The position numbers and the translations under genes are program-made. A stretch of 64,000 nucleotides of DNA from PALSA-505 sp036501145 (lineage in GTDB: Bacteria > Actinomycetota > Actinomycetes > Streptosporangiales > Streptosporangiaceae): contig DASYAV010000182.1 in the NCBI GenBank assembly GCA_036501145.1, positions 22,584-86,583 on the forward strand. The letters run 5' to 3'. The notes under the pieces are model-generated. The model was given only the letters and a program-made list of their open reading frames with translations. It made no database searches and was not told the DNA's origin. Of this stretch, positions 56,850-64,000 are shown in pieces (within the stretch, counting starts at the first letter, position 1; each line of letters starts with the position of its first letter).

Positions 56850-57524
56850 ATGAACGCCATTTCGCATTCCATCCCTGACCCCGTGACGCCCGTGATCACG
56901 AGGGTCGCCGCAGATCAGTGGCACGCCGTCGAAGACCACCTGGTGGTCGGCCGCGGCGACACGTCACGCAGGCCCGACGGGCGGCTGTTCATCAGCATCG
57001 ACACATGGCACGACGCGGTCTTCGACCGGCTGGCCGCCGCCATGCTGGCGGAACTGCCAGCGCCGCTGTACACGGTGGTCGACGCCGACGACCCGGATAC
57101 CACCTCGAACTGGCAGCGGGCCGGCTTCGCCGCCCGGCGACGTGATCGGCAGTACCACCTGGTGCCCACCGAAACGCAGGCCACCGCGCGGGCCCCGGCC
57201 GGGGTGACTTTCACAGGCGGCGAGGATGTGTTCCGCGCCGAAGCCGAGGGCACCGAGGTTGGCGTGATCCGGGTTATGCCCCGGATGCGGGGGGACGGGA
57301 CGCCGCGGATCGCGCGGATCGTCTCCATCGAGGTCCGGGCCGACCAGCGGCGCCGGGGCATCGGCCGGGCGCTGCTGGTCCACGCACTCGGCGCGCTGCA
57401 CGAGCGCGGGTTCGGTATCGCATCGGGCGACGTCGACGAAACCGACACCGCGGCGATCCTGCTGATGGAGGGCGTCGGCGCCCGCCACATGAGCAGCAGC
57501 CTGGAGTTGATATGGCAAAAGTGA
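56850..57524 (+). CDS. GNAT-family acetyltransferase
   Basis: This 224-residue protein has a C-terminal GNAT domain with ARIVSIEVRADQRRRGIGRALLVHALGALHERGF (acetyl-CoA-binding RxxGxG/A) and an N-terminal half (residues 15-115) of a second, degenerate-looking GNAT-type domain. The gene overlaps infA by 13 bp, so an acetyltransferase and a translation factor are made together. The likely target is a translation-related amine or an antibiotic (inference). Confidence 0.85.
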   Translation: MNAISHSIPDPVTPVITRVAADQWHAVEDHLVVGRGDTSRRPDGRLFISIDTWHDAVFDRLAAAMLAELPAPLYTVVDADDPDTTSNWQRAGFAARRRDRQYHLVPTETQATARAPAGVTFTGGEDVFRAEAEGTEVGVIRVMPRMRGDGTPRIARIVSIEVRADQRRRGIGRALLVHALGALHERGFGIASGDVDETDTAAILLMEGVGARHMSSSLELIWQK

Positions 57525-57736
57525 ACCGGGGTATCGAAGTCGAGGGCACCGTCGTCCAGTGCCTGCGTAACGCCAACTTCAGGGTGGAGCTCGACAACGG
57601 GCACAAGGTACTCGCGCACATTAGCGGGAAGATCCGGAAGAACTTCATCAGGATCATGCCGGAGGACAGGGTGCTGGTGGAGCTGAGCCCCTATGACCTG
57701 ACCCGCGGCCGGATCACCTTCCGGTACCGGACGTAG
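57512..57736 (+). CDS. infA: Translation initiation factor IF-1 (second copy type)
   Basis: This 74-residue OB-fold protein reads KVNRGIEVEGTVVQCLRNANFRVELDNGHKVLAHISGKIRKNFIRIMPEDRVLVELSPYDLTRGRITFRYRT, clearly IF-1. Housekeeping infA sits in the ribosomal-protein/secY region, so this copy is an accessory paralogue. Its coupling to a GNAT gene and a leader peptide suggests use when translation is disturbed. Confidence 0.93.
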   Translation: MAKVNRGIEVEGTVVQCLRNANFRVELDNGHKVLAHISGKIRKNFIRIMPEDRVLVELSPYDLTRGRITFRYRT

Positions 57737-57789
57737 CTCAACTTCGCGCAGAGAGCCGTCTGCCGGAGGTAGCCGGCCGGAGAACACAA

Positions 57790-57836
57790 GAACGGCGCCT
57801 CACCTTGTTTCGGAAGGTGAGGCGCCGTTCTTTGCT
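57790..57836 (+). terminator. Intrinsic terminator after infA
   Basis: A 17-bp perfect stem (57790-57806 with 57814-57830; GAACGGCGCCTCACCTT arm) with a 7-base loop is followed by TTTGCT. It ends the GNAT-infA operon and separates it from the convergent hydrolase gene. Confidence 0.92.
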
Positions 57837-57885
57837 GGTCAGATTGCGTGGTCAAGGGTGGGGTCGCACCGACGACCTTCCGCTT

Positions 57886-59106
57886 TCAGGTGTTCTGGCG
57901 GATGAACCACTGTTGCGCCTGGTGTCCCACGCCCTGGTCGAGGCCGTCCGTGCACGACCAGTTACTGCGGATGTGGGTGGGGTCGTCAAGGTTCGTGGAC
58001 TGGATGAGCTGGTCTTCTTTGAGCTCGGTCACGATGAGCCCGAAGTTACGGGCTTGCAGATAGCGCAGGAAGCGTGGTGCGGACACCGGGGCGTTGTTCC
58101 AGCATGCCCAGGGTGCGTCCGACCGCGCGTAGTCAGCCCACTCACCCTCGACGACCGGGGCGTGCCCACTGTTGGAGATGTAGCCGAACTCAGAGTCCCA
58201 CGTGCTGTACTCGTGCGGTGCCAGGGGGCGGTGCTCGCTATATTCGAGCGGCCCGTCGCTGCTGATGCGGTACCGCCACGCCTCGTTCAGCGAGCTTCCG
58301 GCGCTGATGCCCTCGATCCAGAACAGGTTCGACGCCCGCGCGCGGACGTAGTCGGCCAGGGTTTGCATCCCGATGTACTCCCTGCCGTCGCATTCACCGC
58401 CGTTGTGCCAGAACGCCCAGCCGCAGTGCACCCACTGCTCTGGCTCGTTGTAGATGTCGAATATCACGTTGGGGTCTGATCCGAAGTGATAGGCGAGGGA
58501 ACCCCAGAAGGCCTTGCTACGCTGCGTCGGCATGGATTCCTCGAGGGCGGCCGGGTCAAGCTGCCACTGAAGGTTCAGCACCACGATCAGACCGCGTGCC
58601 TCGGCGTACCGCACCTCCGTGGTAACGGCGGCGAGGAACGCCTGGTGGACGTGGCCTGTGGCGCTGACAAGATTCGCCTGGCGGACCTGGAAGCGGACGG
58701 TGTTGGCGCACCAATCGTTTGCTGTGGCGGCGATGTCCGCCTTGTCCTGGGCTATCAGGTCGGCGTAGTTGGTGTGGGCCAGCCCGGTGACGTTGATCCC
58801 ATATGGGATGTACCGTCCGGTGGAGCCGTTGACGATGTTCCCGCGCGTATGAAACGGCCCGCGCTCGTGGTGGCACGCGGCCGCTAGGGTCTTGTGGACT
58901 CCGGTCAACACTGCCGTGCTGGCCGGAACCAGGCCGGTTACCCCCGCGGCTGCCGTATGGGACGCGGCGCCGGAAGTGCCGGCACCAGCCCCCAGAGCGG
59001 CTGCCAGGCCAATGACAAGCGCGAGGGCCAGCGGATGCCGCCGCAGACCAGCTCCAGCCAGAACCGGAAATTTCCTCATCACCCAGTCCCACTGCAGTAA
59101 CGGCAC
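57886..59106 (-). CDS. Secreted glycoside hydrolase family 5-like cellulase/mannanase
   Basis: This 406-residue protein (ATG 59104-59106; MRKFPVL at 59079 may be the true start) has a signal peptide (LALALVIGLAAALGAGAGTSGAAS). Its barrel carries FDIYNEPEQW (acid/base Glu in NEP) and APVVEGEWADYARSDAPWACWNN (nucleophile Glu). RFQVRQANL and LVVLNLQWQ fit GH5. It would hydrolyse beta-linked polysaccharide outside the cell. It is convergent with infA across the terminator. Confidence 0.87.
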   Translation of the reverse strand: MPLLQWDWVMRKFPVLAGAGLRRHPLALALVIGLAAALGAGAGTSGAASHTAAAGVTGLVPASTAVLTGVHKTLAAACHHERGPFHTRGNIVNGSTGRYIPYGINVTGLAHTNYADLIAQDKADIAATANDWCANTVRFQVRQANLVSATGHVHQAFLAAVTTEVRYAEARGLIVVLNLQWQLDPAALEESMPTQRSKAFWGSLAYHFGSDPNVIFDIYNEPEQWVHCGWAFWHNGGECDGREYIGMQTLADYVRARASNLFWIEGISAGSSLNEAWRYRISSDGPLEYSEHRPLAPHEYSTWDSEFGYISNSGHAPVVEGEWADYARSDAPWACWNNAPVSAPRFLRYLQARNFGLIVTELKEDQLIQSTNLDDPTHIRSNWSCTDGLDQGVGHQAQQWFIRQNT

Positions 59107-59593
59107 TCAGCCGCCGCCGTCCAGACACCGACCTGGTGCACAAAGTACGAAAATAGGGACTTGGAGCATACTTGTCTGGCCAGCTAATTCCACGTAGACA
59201 CGCCGAGGCTTCAGGCGCGTCGTCAGCCACCAGACGCTTGAATACTAACCAGAATTGGACCATCTGCGCGTTGGCAATTCCACGGCTGACGCAGCCTCGA
59301 ACCATCCGCAATTTCCACGCGGGCATCCACTACGGGCGGCCCGGAGTAGTCAGGCTGGCGAGGGTACGCCGTATGGGGAATTCCCCTTTGTCAGGGCGCA
59401 GTACGGTGTGCAAGCAGCACGGTTCGTTGACGGGTTGGTCGTTCTCGGCACGCCTCCGCACCGTATCCCCCGCAGCGGTCCGGCCGTAGCGAACGCGCCC
59501 CCGCTGGCCCCCGCGACGATGCCCCGTATCGACAAACGCTGGGCCTCAGGCCCGAGATCCTCGCAAAAGCCGCGGCCACCACGGAACAACAAC
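59107..59593. other. 487-bp region without a credible gene
   Basis: Short frames here have atypical composition, no ribosome-binding sites and lower GC than the surroundings. It presumably carries the hydrolase promoter. Confidence 0.55.
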
Positions 59594-60022
59594 CTACTGC
59601 CATTCGACGAGCGCTTCGAAGTTGCGGAGAGCTTCTTCGAGTCTCTTGCCATTCATGCGCTTAACCATGAGCGCGTCAGCAATCTTGCCAAACACACCGC
59701 CCGGTAAGGTGTAGTCGAACATCGTGGTCAGGCGTGTTCCATCGCCTTCCGGGGCGTGCTCCCAGCGAGCGCGCCCCGACATCGTCCTGGAGCGGCTGCA
59801 GCTTGCCCGGCTGGTAGTCGAGTACCGTCTCGGTGTTCGGCATGGACAGGCCCGCCGACTTCACCTTGAAGGCGACCTTGCCCCCTTCTCCGGGTAAGGA
59901 GCGGTGATGGTGGGCTCCGTCAGGCCCGGATACCATTCCGGCCAGCGGCTGGCATCGATCAAGAGCGCCATGGTCTCGTGCGGCGAGGCCTTGATCTGGA
60001 GAGTGTGTTGCACGACCGCCAT
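59594..60022 (-). pseudogene. Frameshifted SRPBCC-family protein
   Basis: From ATG 60020-60022 the sequence reads MAVVQHTLQIKASPHETMALLIDASRWPEWYPGLTEPTITAPYPEKG, then changes frame to GKVAFKVKSAGLSMPNTETVLDYQPGKLQPL, and again to SGRARWEHAPEGDGTRLTTMFDYTLPGGVFGKIADALMVKRMNGKRLEEAL. Two frameshifts inactivate what was a polyketide-cyclase/dehydrase-like lipid-binding protein. Confidence 0.82.
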
Positions 60023-60156
60023 CGTGGATCCCCTCTCCCTTGTGTAGTCAGGCCTTCGTGACGGGCTGGACTAATCGGCTGCGGCCGGAGCGTGTGTCAT
60101 CGCGGCATCAGGCCGTGGTATCCGTGCAGGTAATGCGCTCGGAGCCCTGGGCCGGG

Positions 60157-61524
60157 CTACTTGGCGCCCTTGCCCGCGTGTACTAGGCGTACGCGCGTGG
60201 CCGGGCCGCCTGTGCTGGCAGCAGCTGTCATCTCTTCACCGAGCTTGGGGTGCGAGAAGCCAGCTTGATGAGCGCGCACGTCGCTGCGATAGCGGCGGAC
60301 GCCTAACTGCGGGCCGGGATCGGCCGGCGCGCGCTGTCGCCACCGCCGCAGCAGGAGGCTGATCAGCAGCAGTTGCGTTCCGCCCTCGAAGACCAGGGTT
60401 GCGAGGCCGTCGGCGAACCGCCATGGCTGCCCCGACAGCACTCCCGCCGCCGCGCGCACATAAAGGGCGATGGATATGGGCAGCGCGTAGACAGCGGTCA
60501 AGGCCAGCAGGCCCGCCGATCCGGCCACCATGACGGCGGCGTAGGCGCGGACCGGCCTGCGTTCGTGCTCTGGGAGTTCCAGGGTTGGGTTCGCTGGCGG
60601 GCATGTTCCGCGGATGCGAGCCCTGACCCGGCCGACCCGGTACCGTGCGTAGCCACGGGCATCTTCGAATAGATTGCGGCAGCGCAGTAGCTCTTGGATC
60701 ACCAGGTAGACGTCGGTGCGCAGGCAGAAGGCGAACTGGGAGGCAACACCGAGCAGCAGGATCAAGGTGGCGGAGCTGGCTATCGCGGCCGGCCAGGTCC
60801 CGCTGCGACACTCGGCGGCAACGAGCGCGGAGACCGCGGCCAGGACCAGGTCGCAGGTCATGCCTGCGAGGTAGAAGCAGAATCGCTGCTTCCGCTGCGC
60901 CAGCCACATGAGGGGCGCCGCCGTCTGCGCCGTGAGGAAGATCAGCCTGGTGCTCAGGCTGATCCTGGCTGGCACGCCGGCGGATCGCGCCGCGGCGAGA
61001 TGCCAGAATTCGTGGAGCATGATGGCGAGCGTGACGACGCTGAAGGACCAGCCGAGGCTGACGCCGGGGTAGCCGGAGACGAAGTAGTCGCTGTACCTGA
61101 GGCTCAGCCGACCCTGCGCTGCTGCCAGGCCGAACGCGAAGAGAATGAACGCGCCAATTGCGGCGACCGTCGGAGCCCGGAATGCCCAGCTCACCTGGCT
61201 AGGCGCAAGCCATCTGAGGCTCAGGCCTGTGGCCTTGCTGCCCAGCTGTTCATCCGCGGCCTGGCCAGGTATCCGGATGAATCCGAGTTCGGACAGCTCC
61301 TGCACGAACGTACGAACATCCAGCTGCTCGCCGTGGACCTGCTCGGCGAACAGCGCGGTCTGGCCCAGGGTGTTCCCCTCCGCCAATGCTCGCAGCACCG
61401 TGACCGCGACCTCCGGCACGTCGACGACGAGCAGCTCGCACGCGACTGCTTCCGCATCCTGCGCCGCACCTGCGCCCGCTTCTCCCTCGGCTTCTCCTAC
61501 TACGAACAGCGCCGTAACCAGCAC
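60157..61524 (-). CDS. PqqD-like/M50-type membrane metalloprotease
   Basis: This 455-residue protein carries a PqqD/winged-helix-like segment at about residues 27-90 (ALAEGNTLGQTALFAEQVHGEQLDVRTFVQELSELGFI), then about eight to ten spans with HEFWH in ITLAIMLHEFWHLAAARSAG (zinc ligands) and a third-ligand Asp in MTCDLVLAAVSALVAAE. This architecture is seen in M50-like membrane proteins of peptide (RiPP) biosynthesis clusters. The N-terminal 25 residues look non-native (EAEGEAGAGAAQDAEA), so the gene may be 5'-truncated. No precursor peptide was found nearby. Confidence 0.78.
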   Translation of the reverse strand: MLVTALFVVGEAEGEAGAGAAQDAEAVACELLVVDVPEVAVTVLRALAEGNTLGQTALFAEQVHGEQLDVRTFVQELSELGFIRIPGQAADEQLGSKATGLSLRWLAPSQVSWAFRAPTVAAIGAFILFAFGLAAAQGRLSLRYSDYFVSGYPGVSLGWSFSVVTLAIMLHEFWHLAAARSAGVPARISLSTRLIFLTAQTAAPLMWLAQRKQRFCFYLAGMTCDLVLAAVSALVAAECRSGTWPAAIASSATLILLLGVASQFAFCLRTDVYLVIQELLRCRNLFEDARGYARYRVGRVRARIRGTCPPANPTLELPEHERRPVRAYAAVMVAGSAGLLALTAVYALPISIALYVRAAAGVLSGQPWRFADGLATLVFEGGTQLLLISLLLRRWRQRAPADPGPQLGVRRYRSDVRAHQAGFSHPKLGEEMTAAASTGGPATRVRLVHAGKGAK

Positions 61525-61599
61525 CGAATCGTGTTCACCCTGGACTTCGATGGGAGTCCACCACAGCTCGGGCTAGCCTCCGCCGACTTCGTCCTGGAG

Positions 61600-62139
61600 A
61601 TGCATGCCGTCTCCATGCTCCAGCGGACCCGCCGCAAGCAGAGACTGCCGCTTCGGCTCGCGCATTGGATCACCTACTCAGGCTCCGACGAGCCGCTGCG
61701 ACTCCAGCCGCCCGCCGACCGTGTGCCCGAGGGGAGACGCGAGATCGTCGTCCGGCACCTGACCGAATACGCGCTCGCCTGGGGTGCGTGGCGACGCGAC
61801 GAACTCTCGCCGCCGGATTTCCTGGAGGCGCAGCACTCCCTGTTGACGAACCCCGCGCTCGACCTCGCCGAAGGGGTCAGCAACCGGATGCCTTACCCCG
61901 AGTTGATCAAGGCACTCCGAGTGCCGGAACGATGGGAGCAGGACTGTCTTGACCTCGGGCGCGACCGAAACCGCGTCAAGCATCGAGGGCTACGTCACGA
62001 GGCAGAGAGGTACGTCGAGAGGTACGAGCAGGCCGTCTACTCCGTCGCCCATGACGTGACGGGCATCGACGCGGTCAGCTCTCGGACCAGCATTGGGTAT
62101 CCCACGTACCCGACGGATGGGGGCAGTCCTGACGGATGA
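61600..62139 (+). CDS. Hypothetical protein, probably truncated at its N-terminus
   Basis: The frame runs open from about 61440 but the first ATG is at 61600, giving 179 residues: MHAVSMLQRTRRKQRLPLRLAHW, then YALAWGAWRRDELSPPDFLEAQHSLLTNPALDLAEGV and RPERWEQDCLDLGRDRN. Family-like residues upstream (FSLGFSYYEQRRNQHRIVFTLDF) have no proper start, so the real 5' end seems lost at the junction with the divergent protease gene. I do not recognise a family. Confidence 0.5.
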   Translation: MHAVSMLQRTRRKQRLPLRLAHWITYSGSDEPLRLQPPADRVPEGRREIVVRHLTEYALAWGAWRRDELSPPDFLEAQHSLLTNPALDLAEGVSNRMPYPELIKALRVPERWEQDCLDLGRDRNRVKHRGLRHEAERYVERYEQAVYSVAHDVTGIDAVSSRTSIGYPTYPTDGGSPDG

Positions 62140-62316
62140 CTCGCCCGCGCGTTTTGGGGCACCCTTCGGGACCTACGCGGTCGAGCCGTCCCTCCGCAGA
62201 ATGGTCTGTCGCGGGGCGATCCAACCGCTTGCGGCAACAAGGATTCGGCCTTCTGGTCCAGAATGATCGCGTCCGTGACCCGGCCATCTGGGACACTCCG
62301 GTGCGGGGATCTGCTG

Positions 62317-62334
62317 TGTCAGTTTAGATTGACA
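62317..62334. promoter_or_regulatory. Operator site 1 of the HTH/Clp-N operon
   Basis: TGTCAGTTTAGATTGACA is an imperfect palindrome, differing at one base from the complement of site 2. Its right end is the TTGACA -35 hexamer. Confidence 0.7.
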
Positions 62335-62357
62335 AATCAAGAATGTCAGTCTAAACT
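62329..62357 (+). promoter_or_regulatory. Near-consensus promoter of the HTH/Clp-N operon
   Basis: A perfect -35 TTGACA (62329-62334), a 17-bp spacer and -10 TAAACT (62352-62357) predict a start at about 62364-62365, exactly on the ATG, so the mRNA is probably leaderless. Confidence 0.65.
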
Positions 62358-62361
62358 GACA
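62344..62361. promoter_or_regulatory. Operator site 2 of the HTH/Clp-N operon
   Basis: TGTCAGTCTAAACTGACA is a near-perfect palindrome that covers the -10 and ends 3 bp before the start codon. The two sites are 27 bp apart centre to centre. Confidence 0.7.
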
Positions 62362-62364
62362 GGC

Positions 62365-62577
62365 ATGGATATCGAAAAGCTCAGCGCGGATGTCTCGTCG
62401 GATGACCCGGCAATTGGGCTTCGCGCCTCGTTGGCGCTCCATCGCCTGGCTGAGAGGGTCGAGGCGAACCACGTCGCGTCCGCCCGGCAAAAGGGCTGGT
62501 CGTGGCAGCAGATCGGAGACGCTTTGGGCGTCACCCGCCAATCCGTGCACACCAAATACAACAAGGAGTCATCATGA
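62365..62577 (+). CDS. Small helix-turn-helix regulator
   Basis: This 70-residue protein has an HTH at its C-terminus (ARQKGWSWQQIGDALGVTRQSVHTKY) after a helical segment (DPAIGLRASLALHRLAERVEANHV). Because paired palindromes cover its own promoter, it is probably autorepressed. Its stop overlaps the start of the Clp-N gene as ATGA. Confidence 0.85.
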   Translation: MDIEKLSADVSSDDPAIGLRASLALHRLAERVEANHVASARQKGWSWQQIGDALGVTRQSVHTKYNKESS

Positions 62578-63086
62578 CCACCGAACCCGCAGCGCCAGAG
62601 ACGCTTCACGGCTGGGCCATCTATCTGCGGGCCGGTGAGGAGGCTCGCCGCCGAGGTGATCGCCGAACGGGCACCGATCACCTCTTGCTCGCCTTGCTGG
62701 AGGATCCCTCGATCGAAGCCGTGCTGGGCGTGAGCCTGCAGCAAGCTCGCCGGGCCCTTGAGTCGCTCGATCAGGAAGCCCTGGGCGCCCTGGGCCTGGG
62801 GTCTGGCACCGACGCTCCCCCACTGCCGATGCGCGCCGTGCCGAAGAAGCCGACGATCAGAGACGTCATGAAAAAAGATCGCCTCCGCATGACGCCCGCG
62901 GCAAAGAAAGTGCTCGAGGAAGCGTCTAAGCCCAACCGCCGGAGGCTCTATGTCACGGCCCAGCAGGTGCTAGCCCAGATCCTCACTCTCCAGCCACCAG
63001 ATCCTGCGGCGGTGCTGCTGGGCGCTCTCGGCGTGAACACGTCGGAGGTTCGGCGCCGATTGGATGCGGTCACGCCCGGCAGCTGA
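62574..63086 (+). CDS. Clp N-terminal repeat domain protein
   Basis: This 170-residue protein contains two Clp-N-type helical repeats: RTGTDHLLLALLEDPSIEAVLGVSLQQARRALESL and MTPAAKKVLEEASKPNRRRLYVTAQQVLAQILTLQPPDPAAVLLGALGVNTSEVRRRL. It lacks the AAA+ domains of ClpC, so it may be an adaptor or substrate-recognition protein. The ATG at 62574 overlaps the HTH stop. Confidence 0.82.
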   Translation: MTTEPAAPETLHGWAIYLRAGEEARRRGDRRTGTDHLLLALLEDPSIEAVLGVSLQQARRALESLDQEALGALGLGSGTDAPPLPMRAVPKKPTIRDVMKKDRLRMTPAAKKVLEEASKPNRRRLYVTAQQVLAQILTLQPPDPAAVLLGALGVNTSEVRRRLDAVTPGS

Positions 63087-63951
63087 GTCCCCAGCGACAT
63101 TCACGACTTCGAGGGAAGGGTCCGGATCGGGTCGTTCCACGGCAGGCAACAATCGCGAGCGCTGGCCTCTGCAGATCGCTCCTCAAGGGCCAAAATTCAT
63201 CGCGACGTCTGCCAGCTCGTGGTGGAGAAGTCCGCAGCCGTCCTACCCCTCGGGTAGCCCAAAACGTACGCTTCTTCGGGCCCTGCGGGTAGCACCATGG
63301 TGCCGTACCGGGCGTAGCAACTCCTGCTAGCACCCAAGCCCCCGGCGGTGTCGTCCCGGCGCACATAATCACTCCCGGGACCGGCCAGCGAGAGACTCAC
63401 CACGCCGCGACAGGCAGATCGTATTCGGTGATCTGGCCGGTTCATAACGAGCGAGCTGAACCTCTGATCGGAGTTTCGTTTGGTGCAGGATTTCGTCCCC
63501 GGCTGGATATCAGTCCGCGGGTCTCGCCTGGCCGATACGCTTCGATCGTGAAGGCTGCCACGCCTGGCAGGCCGGCGATCTGGACCCGCAGGCCATGCAT
63601 AGTTATCCGAGCTGCTGAGGTAGCCACGGGCCGCAGAGTCTGAGGGCCTGCGATATAGAATTCGCCGAAGACATACTGCTCAGCGCCGGCCGGCACTGAG
63701 CAGTTCTCGTCTCTGGCTGCCTGAGCGTGCCGACGCTTAGGGCGGCCGGGGTCCGTCGCCGGATCCCGGCCGCCCGGAGCTTGGGACGGTTGACTGTGTC
63801 GTGGGGTGCCGATTCGGGCGCAGCGGTTATCGGTTCCTTCCTGCTGCGGACATGAGGCTCTAGTACGGCAGCCGCCAATGGGGGTTTGACCTGCCGGGAC
63901 GGCGTGGTGAATCGGGCTGTGTGAGGGCAGCCGCCTCGCGATCATGTGCTT
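63087..63951. other. Gene-poor right end of the window
   Basis: About 865 bp with no ORF I can defend. The one longer minus frame (63442-63945) has irregular composition and no recognised domain. The right edge (63870-64000) contains GGCAGCCGCC repeats around 63872, 63927 and 63971. Confidence 0.5.
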
Positions 63952-64000
63952 GTGAGGACAACAAAACCGCAGGCGGCTGCCGCTGCCAGGATAGGGGCCG
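63952..64000 (+). CDS. Possible start of a gene continuing beyond the window
   Basis: A GTG at 63952 opens an unbroken frame (MRTTKPQAAAAARIGA) to the window end. Context and weak ribosome-binding site make this a guess. Confidence 0.15.
   Translation, partial: MRTTKPQAAAAARIGA

Noticed and set aside
60694..61560. Upstream part of the plus-strand frame ending at 62139
   Set aside because: It is antisense to the membrane protease, with typical shadow composition. Only the end of the frame looks like a real protein.
63442..63945. A 167-residue minus frame at the right end
   Set aside because: No recognisable domain, no ribosome-binding site and composition unlike the neighbouring genes.
1..64000. 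CRISPR arrays, tRNA or rRNA genes
   Set aside because: No regularly spaced direct repeats and no cloverleaf or rRNA-like segment stood out on reading. The few repeats are tandem coding repeats or inverted repeats. A tRNAscan and CRISPR finder run would be decisive.

Overview
The window is very GC-rich chromosomal DNA from a filamentous-type actinomycete. Supporting this are the mycothiol synthase mshD, the orphan nitrogen regulator glnR, a DivIVA-like coiled-coil protein, a MurT/GatD pair, a tiny bS22-type ribosomal protein and many GTG/TTG starts. Conserved blocks (hemA-rex, HAD phosphatase-plsC-bS22-HTH-proC, fur-nitrobindin, pstSCAB/phoU, sulfurtransferase-DUF1416, glnR-mshD, ppx) resemble Streptomyces, Frankia and mycobacterial core-genome neighbourhoods. 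I cannot name the genus from the sequence.

Layout. 1-5.3 kb: hemA (cut by the window edge), rex with its own ROP operator, a membrane/ABM protein, a HAD phosphatase, plsC, bS22 and a small HTH protein. 5.5-9.9 kb: an AcuC-like deacetylase, proC, proline dehydrogenase, a YgfZ-like protein and a Fur-family regulator. 9.9-11.2 kb: a probable structured RNA/leader, nitrobindin and a small membrane protein. 11.3-16.1 kb: pstB-pstA-pstC-pstS, with a PHO-box-like repeat, and divergent phoU. 16.2-18.3 kb: a TnpB-only insertion element and a DsrE-like gene. 18.3-29.3 kb, all minus strand: a GntR regulator, a VirD4-like membrane ATPase with a degenerate P-loop, a 995-residue Pro-rich/membrane/Ser-Thr-rich protein, a HerA-like ATPase, then murT and gatD only 10 bp further on. 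This apparent operon is the best candidate for an undescribed system.

29.6-34.4 kb: a sulfur/redox block (DUF1416, sulfurtransferase, DUF4395, a Cys-containing leader peptide, thioredoxin, anti-sigma/ECF sigma pair, a DUF2993 protein, a MoaD-like protein). 34.4-35.2 kb: a dead tnpB element. 35.4-41.4 kb: glnR, mshD, the DivIVA-like protein, ppx and a Nudix-GNAT fusion. 41.5-47.7 kb: an MFS transporter, an ECF41-type sigma factor with its epimerase target (both preceded by the same promoter motif), PaiB-like and FAD monooxygenase genes. 48-55 kb: a TetR/SDR pair with twin palindromic operators, a NarL-type two-component system, assorted enzymes, and remnants of a PaaK-like ligase and a glycerophosphodiesterase. 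55.2-64 kb is accessory in character: DUF2252, a leader-peptide/GNAT/second IF-1 unit, a secreted GH5 hydrolase, an SRPBCC pseudogene, a PqqD-like/M50 membrane protease, an HTH/Clp-N two-gene operon under a doubly covered promoter, and a gene-poor right end.

Regulatory signals read directly include a Rex operator, PHO-box repeats, two ECF41 promoters, two TetR palindromes, twin operators over a near-consensus leaderless promoter, two convincing leader peptides plus one weaker candidate, several strong hairpins, and a pair of related 66-68 bp inverted-repeat elements.
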